Origin: Larix sibirica
Taxonomy: Eukaryota > Streptophyta > Pinopsida > Pinales > Pinaceae
NCBI GenBank assembly: GCA_004151065.3
Contig: NWUY0304812216.1
Span: 6,812 to 19,512, forward strand
Reading direction: 5' to 3'
DNA length: 12,701 nt
Position numbers and translations under genes: made by a program. Positions 8,801-12,701 of the stretch are shown here, one piece after another (positions within the stretch are counted from its first letter, which is position 1; each line of letters opens with the position of its first letter). Under the pieces are notes generated by a model that searched no databases, was not told the DNA's origin, and worked only from the letters and a program-made list of their open reading frames with translations.

Positions 8801-9209
8801 CCCTATGGAAAAAAGCGGTATTTTTTCCCCCTCCCTCAACCAGTTGTTGCGGGACTTTTGTTTCCAAAGAATTTCCTTCTAATTGCATCTTTCATCAAGC
8901 TGTTTTTGGAGGTTCTTCTCTTTTACTTTGAGGGAATCAGAATATCCTTCCTCCATAATATATTTTTGAGTTTGCTCAAACTTTTTTTCCAGGGAGATTT
9001 TTTCTTTGAAGATATTTCAAAAAGGAGGTTTGATTCCAGATCTTTAGCTTATCCCTAAAGAGCTTTAGTTTTTGGTGCATGATTGCCATTTTTTAACGAC
9101 CTTCAACATTGGTATTAGCCCACCAGGAGCTCACCATATCCATGAAAGTAGGGTGTGTTAGCCAAAAAATTTCAAGTATGAAGGGGCAAAATTTAAGATT
9201 ACCTGAGTT
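8801..9209 (-). pseudogene. LINE ORF2 linker between endonuclease and RT
   Basis: This is the basic, helix-rich connector between the endonuclease and RT. Readable words include HQKLKLFRDKLKIWN, KVKEKNLQKQLDE and, around 8830-8862, QKSRNNWLREGEK, which matches the W..KSR..WL.EGD block just ahead of L1 reverse transcriptases. Frameshifts lie near 8810-8830, because the next words (KNTAFFHRA and then MSNRIS) need two frame changes. A + strand open run over 8702-9058 is a shadow of this region. Confidence 0.8.
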
Positions 9210-9920
9210 TTTCCATGTCAAGGAAATGTGCCAGTGATCAGATCTAGCAGACGGAAGAATGGCGGTGGTAATATTACCAGGAGCTTCGATGATTTTCTAA
9301 GAGATGAGAAAGCAATCTAACTTGGAAGAAATATGATTATCTCCCCCTCTTTTATTGTTCCAAGTCATGAACCCTTCTGAAGGAAGAATATCAATGAGAT
9401 TGTAGTCTTCTATGCAGGCTTTGAAGCTGGTGTCCTCACTGGAGAGAGTCCATCACCCACCCTTTTTGTCTTGTAGAGAGGTTATCATGTTGAAATTGCC
9501 TCCTATGATCATCATTTCTCCCAAGTGAAGTTGAGAGAACCAAGTGAGATGATTGAGGAGATGAGTTTTTGAGGCAGGGATTTGAGGTCCATAAACATTC
9601 ATGAGGTGTCCAGAGATTTCTGTACCTTCCAGGTGAAAAGAGGCAAAGAGGGAGTGTGCAGTAGAAGCAAAGTCATTAAGTTGGATCAAAGAGGGGTTCC
9701 AGGCAATTGCCAGACCGCCAGAGGATCCGTTAGCATCTATTTCCATTGTATGGCACCCTCTCCAGATTTTTTTTTGAAAGAGATTTTGGAGAGTGGCATC
9801 TGAACATTTGGTCTCCTGTAGGAAAATGATTGTGGGCTTGTCTTGCATTATTTTTCTTTTCAGCATATGGTGTTTAGAGGTTTGGTTCATCCCTCTTACA
9901 TTCCATGAGATTAGCTGCAT
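9210..9920 (-). pseudogene. LINE ORF2 endonuclease (EEP family)
   Basis: The endonuclease nicks target DNA to start insertion. The ATG at 9920 opens a 155-codon run beginning MQLISWNVRGMN, a standard plant L1 ORF2 start. Asn7 (9902-9900) of WNVRG and Glu36 (9815-9813) of FLQETK are kept, as are SSGGLAIAWN and MNVYGP (Tyr110). The GGDFN motif reads GGNFN, with Asn at 9497-9495 replacing a catalytic Asp by one G-to-A step. A TGA at 9455-9453, probably from TGG, interrupts the frame, which continues with TWNNKRGG and a TAG, and ends with SDHWHI, keeping Asp (9239-9237) and His (9236-9234). So most active-site residues remain but one is lost. Confidence 0.94.
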
Positions 9921-10019
9921 TGAGAACCAAAATTAAAAGTAGGAAAAAATTCTGTGAGCTGGGTGTATTGCCCTTATTCAATTAGTCTTGTGCCTAGCTG
10001 GCTGATTCTTTGTAGATCA

Positions 10020-10735
10020 GTTTTTCTACCCCTTTTGCTTGTTGTCCCTTTGGATATTTTGTTTTTCCTTTTGAGGAAGATTTAGGACTACCAGTTTGTT
10101 ATTCTTGACCTTTTTTAAAACTTCTGATAGGAGTTGGATTTGCTTGGGCGAGATGGATTTGAAGGCTTTTCTGGAGCATGCATCTTCAGAACCCAGAATA
10201 TCAATATATCCTAGTTCCAGATCCATCATGGAATCATCCATAAGGGTTTAAGGGTTGATATAATCACCCGTTTCCTGCATTGTGGTCATCTCTTGTACTG
10301 AATATTTTGGAACATTATCCTGAGGAAGAGAGGTATCTTCCAGATGAGTTTCAGACAAGGCATTCATCTCATTCTTTGCATTTGGATCATTGGGGTTTTC
10401 AGTGGGCGTCTCCATTTTTTCAGGTTCAATGGAGGGATTCTCCAGTTGTTCGTTGAGTACATCAAAACTGTTTCCGGTGCTGTGGGAGTCCAGTTTTTTT
10501 CTTCTTACTGAGGTCTGCAGTTGTGCCGCTTTCTGTGACCTATTTTTTGAAATCCCTCCTCGTCTCTAGTTGTTTCTGGAGCCTGTTGACCTAAAGGGTA
10601 ATCTCTGTATAGATGTCTATGTTCATGACATCTCTTGCAGTGAAAAGGAATGTGCTCATAGTCCAAGGGTTGGATCCATTCAAATTCATCATGATTGAGA
10701 CTGATGGAGTCTGGTAGCGCATTGGCTATATGCAT
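10020..10735 (-). pseudogene. LINE ORF1, C-terminal half with zinc knuckle
   Basis: ORF1 binds RNA in the LINE particle. This part reads MHIANALPDS, WIQPLDYEHIPFHCKRC and then RDEEGFQKIGHRKR. The knuckle has Cys at 10639-10637 and 10630-10628, His at 10615-10613, and Tyr at 10600-10598 where the last Cys belongs. The family norm is C-x2-C-x4-H-x4-C, so one ligand is lost by TGC-to-TAC. Past a stop at about 10505, an acidic tail with NSFDVLNE and IEPEKMETPTENP runs to about 10250 and then DLELGYIDILGSEDA, SPKQIQLLSEVLKKV near 10020-10241. That tail is typical of plant L1 ORF1 proteins ending shortly before ORF2. Confidence 0.88.
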
Positions 10736-11448
10736 GTATACTCATATTCTATCATATGAGGTATACCTATTATATTTTGTCTGTTAAGCTACTTTGACGA
10801 AGCTTCCTAAGGAGTTTCCAATATCCCGGAGGGTGTCTTGTCCCAGTATTCATGTGGGAGTGAGTACATGCGAATCTAGACTGGTGCCCAGGTGAAATCT
10901 TCCTTCTCGGGACTGAATCTCTCCATCCAATTTTTCAGGTATAAACCATTTGAGTTGAAGAAGTAAGGCCCTCCTTCTTCCACTCTTGCTTTGTCATCCA
11001 GTATTTGGAAAATGAATTTGAAAAAGCCTTTGGATCCAAGCTGCAGGTCGAAGTGTGCTATAGGATTCCATTTGGCCATGATCCAGCCTCGGAGAGCTTG
11101 TTCAGTGGGCTAGATTCCCATGAACTTTCCAATGAGGGCATGCTCTTTCATATGTTGGGATCTGGCATTTATTCGTTCTGCCAGGAGACACAGATTTGGT
11201 CGTTCTGTAATTCTAGAAATACAGGTCGTGGTACCTTTTGCAGCTGATATGTTTATCATATTTTCTTGATCCTTTCGAGGGTCCCCGTTGTTGCCCAGAG
11301 GTACATCTGAGGACCCAATCCATATGGTCGCGCCATTGTTAGAGAGTGTAGATTCTTTATTCGGTTGGGTTGTCTGATGGGAAGGGTCAGCTGCCCCTCC
11401 CAGGCGGGATTCCATGGAAGCAGCCAAGGATGGTCATCCTATGGCCAT
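10736..11448 (-). pseudogene. LINE ORF1, N-terminal half with DUF4283
   Basis: The probable original start is the ATG at 11448-11446, followed four codons later by a TGA, after which the same frame stays open from 11427 to 11110. The DUF4283 domain follows: ALIGKFMGI, a TAG at the Trp position, then RGWIMAKWNP, HFDLQLGSKGFFKF, GPYFFNSNGLYL and FSPEKEDFTWAPV, a TAG again at a Trp position (about 10876), and IRMYSLPHEYWD. A frameshift near 10800 is needed to reach the next part. DUF4283 is typical of ORF1 in plant LINEs and of LINE-like proteins. The order and spacing leave little doubt about the family. Confidence 0.92.
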
Positions 11449-11520
11449 TGCACTTAGCAGAGAGATCCAAGGAGTAAACAGAGGAACCCTAGCCTTCTCA
11501 TCAACCAAACCCTAGCAGAT
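11449..11520 (-). promoter_or_regulatory. LINE 5' leader with two AACCCTA-type boxes
   Basis: Upstream of the proposed ORF1 start, the + strand shows AACCCTAG at 11485-11492 and AAACCCTAG at 11507-11515, read on the LINE strand as CTAGGGTT. Such telo-box-like words are common in plant 5' leaders and promoters. The LINE end is set here because the sequence beyond about 11520 changes character. No TATA or initiator is claimed. Confidence 0.5.
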
Positions 11521-11573
11521 TGTTTTTCTAATGATACTCTTCTCATACTTGGTTCCTTCTTTATTTGAAATAA

Positions 11574-12507
11574 CAAGGTCAATATTTTACTGAGCATGAG
11601 CATGATGTAGTTGCCTCATTTTCTAAAAATGATCAATATACTATGTCTTTTGAATCCATAGAAACTCAAGCATAACTTCCTAAACACCTAATATTTTTTG
11701 AAGGGTCAATGGAGGAGCAAATAAAAAAGTTTGGTAGGTTCCAATATGCTTGGAGATGTTGATTTATCCATTGATTTATCTCAGTATTTTGATTCACATA
11801 AAATATTTAGTGAATGAGAAAAATAATGTTTTATCATTCAAACAATTTCTTGTTTACCTCAAGTGTAGTTTGGATTTCAAAGTACAAAAAGGAAAATCCT
11901 TAGAAGACTCAGTTGTCCAAAAGAGTTGCATGGTGATCAAATTGTGTTGTGTCATTCAAATAATGTGGATCAGATATTCAACAAATAGGTTTCATGTCAA
12001 ACAAAGCAAGACGATATCATTGTTCAAGATAATGTGCATAAAGTTGTTACTCAAGAACTAAATGAAGATAGGCAAAGAGAGGAATGTTTTACACCTAATC
12101 ACATAGAGGAAAGGAAGATTTCTAAACTTGCATCTATTGGATTTTCAAATGAATAACCTATGTATGATAAATGTGATTATCCATATGATAAGTCTTGCAA
12201 GGGTATATTGCTGCCACAATTTTTGTTGAGCGAACTGTTGTGACATATACTTGTAAATGTCCAAGAAGGTGTTCAAAATAAATAGATTGAACAATTATCT
12301 TCTTCAAATATGTTTAGTAATCCAATAGTTTATGATCAATATGATGAAGGTGATGTTGAGTTTCAAGAATAGACAACAATATCTTCTCTTACAAAGAACT
12401 TTAATCAGTATCCCTTTAAATAAGTGATTGATTTTTGCAATAGTGAACCCATATTTGATGAAGGACCAGAGATCATATTTGATCATAGTTATCGGATTCT
12501 TCCCTAG
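11574..12507 (+). pseudogene. Degraded unidentified reading frame, acidic C-terminus
   Basis: I cannot name this frame. A first part in frame 3 (from 11574) reads EHEHDVVASFSKNDQYTMS and SIETQA, and after a frameshift near 11745 a second part in frame 1 runs from 11746 to the TAG at 12505. It contains LSIDLSQYFDSHKIF, TQELNEDRQREECF, IEERKISKLASIGFSNE, NPIVYDQYDEGD and, near the end, NSEPIFDEGPEIIFDHS. Nine stops (11815, 11824, 11866, 11986, 12154, 12241, 12283, 12370, 12421) interrupt the frame. Because nearly all fit CAA, CAG, CGA or TGG decay, the frame was probably once open. Acidic YD.YDE and FDEGP words resemble spacers in some plant Ty3/gypsy polyproteins; that is inference. The open run at 11750-12061 in another frame is probably a shadow. 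Confidence 0.55.
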
Positions 12508-12701
12508 GCCTAACCGCAACCAAATCAGATTCTCGGATTATTCCACCTCATTTTGAAAAATCTAAAGTTGTTTACGTAGGATAAATGTAGGATAATTAGG
12601 GTTAATTAGGGTTAGGGTTCCGAATCCCCGATTCCTAATTTTGGGATGAGTGCCGCACCCGTATCAGATTCTTCAGCCGATTCCGATCGCACCCACGGTT
12701 T
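12508..12701. other. CpG-retaining tract with telomere-like units
   Basis: No gene is seen. Three TTAGGG units lie at 12596-12601, 12606-12611 and 12612-12617, preceded by two GTAGGATAA units (12577-12585 and 12587-12595). CpG dinucleotides become frequent from about 12620 (about eight in the last hundred bases), unlike the rest of the window. ATC(A/G)GATTCT occurs at 12491, 12524 and 12663. A GGTTCCGAATCC word resembles a pol III B box with one extra base, but no A box accompanies it. This may be the edge of a different unit continuing beyond the window. Confidence 0.5.

Larger units (their letters stand above)
7984..11520 (-). mobile_element. Plant L1-type LINE, 3' half missing
   Basis: On the - strand, reading from high to low coordinates, come a 5' leader (11449-11520), ORF1 with DUF4283 and a CCHC knuckle (11448-10020), ORF2 with an apurinic-type endonuclease (9920-9210), a linker, and the first part of a reverse transcriptase (8800-7984). 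LINE similarity stops at about 7984, in the palm just after the VNG word. The motif B and C regions, the C-terminal RNase H and Cys-rich parts, and the poly-A tail are absent. L1 copies are usually cut at the 5' end, so this is the reverse of normal. Open runs of 155 and 176 codons make it the least decayed unit in the window. No target-site duplication was found by eye. Confidence 0.93.

Noticed and set aside
8702-9058. 118-codon + strand open frame as a gene
   Set aside because: It is the antisense of the LINE linker and RT start, which match known L1 blocks on the - strand.
7984-11520. Twin-priming (5' inversion) as the cause of the LINE structure
   Set aside because: That would leave a forward 3' segment with a poly-A tail to the right of 11520; the sequence there is the unrelated acidic frame.
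11750-12061. 103-codon + strand open frame as a gene
   Set aside because: It overlaps a degraded frame that reads better in another phase, and its composition is what AT-rich DNA gives by chance.
12612-12632. GGTTCCGAATCC as the B box of a tRNA or SINE
   Set aside because: It has one extra base compared with the consensus and there is no A box or cloverleaf upstream.

Overview
This window looks like repeat-derived nuclear DNA from a plant with a large, methylated genome. The evidence is a degraded Ty3/gypsy retrotransposon on the + strand, a plant-type L1 LINE on the - strand with an ORF1 of the DUF4283 plus zinc-knuckle kind, and no bacterial-style gene anywhere. The wording of the motifs reminds me of elements from gymnosperms or other large-genome plants, but that is an impression from memory, not something the sequence proves. 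I see no intact host gene, no RNA gene, no CRISPR array and no intact mobile element.

Layout. 1-1042: unassigned DNA, strongly purine-rich on the + strand from about 390 to 860. About 1043-7260: the body of a Ty3/gypsy element, in the order gag with two zinc knuckles, protease, a second gag-like stretch, reverse transcriptase, RNase H (with a 113-bp internal tandem duplication), and integrase with its C-terminal GPY/F-like part. 7261-7885: AT-rich non-coding 3' part. 7886-7910: a probable polypurine tract and first bases of a 3' LTR. 7920-7975: A-rich and TA-rich simple sequence. 7984-11520: a LINE on the - strand that has its 5' leader, ORF1, endonuclease and the first half of the reverse transcriptase, but whose 3' half is missing. 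11574-12507: a second, unrelated degraded + strand reading frame, acidic at its end, which I cannot name. 12508-12701: a short CpG-rich tract with telomere-like TTAGGG units and repeated ATC(A/G)GATTCT motifs.

Nothing here can work as encoded. Frames are broken by many stops and shifts, and key residues are lost in the gypsy reverse transcriptase, integrase and protease and in the LINE endonuclease. Most stops and several substitutions fit C-to-T or G-to-A change, as expected from decay of methylated cytosine. The LINE has the longest open stretches, so it is probably younger than the gypsy element beside it. The most interesting points are the second gag-like module between protease and reverse transcriptase, the LINE missing its 3' rather than 5' end, the unidentified reading frame at the right, and the compositional change at the right edge. 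I did not find a convincing new functional system.
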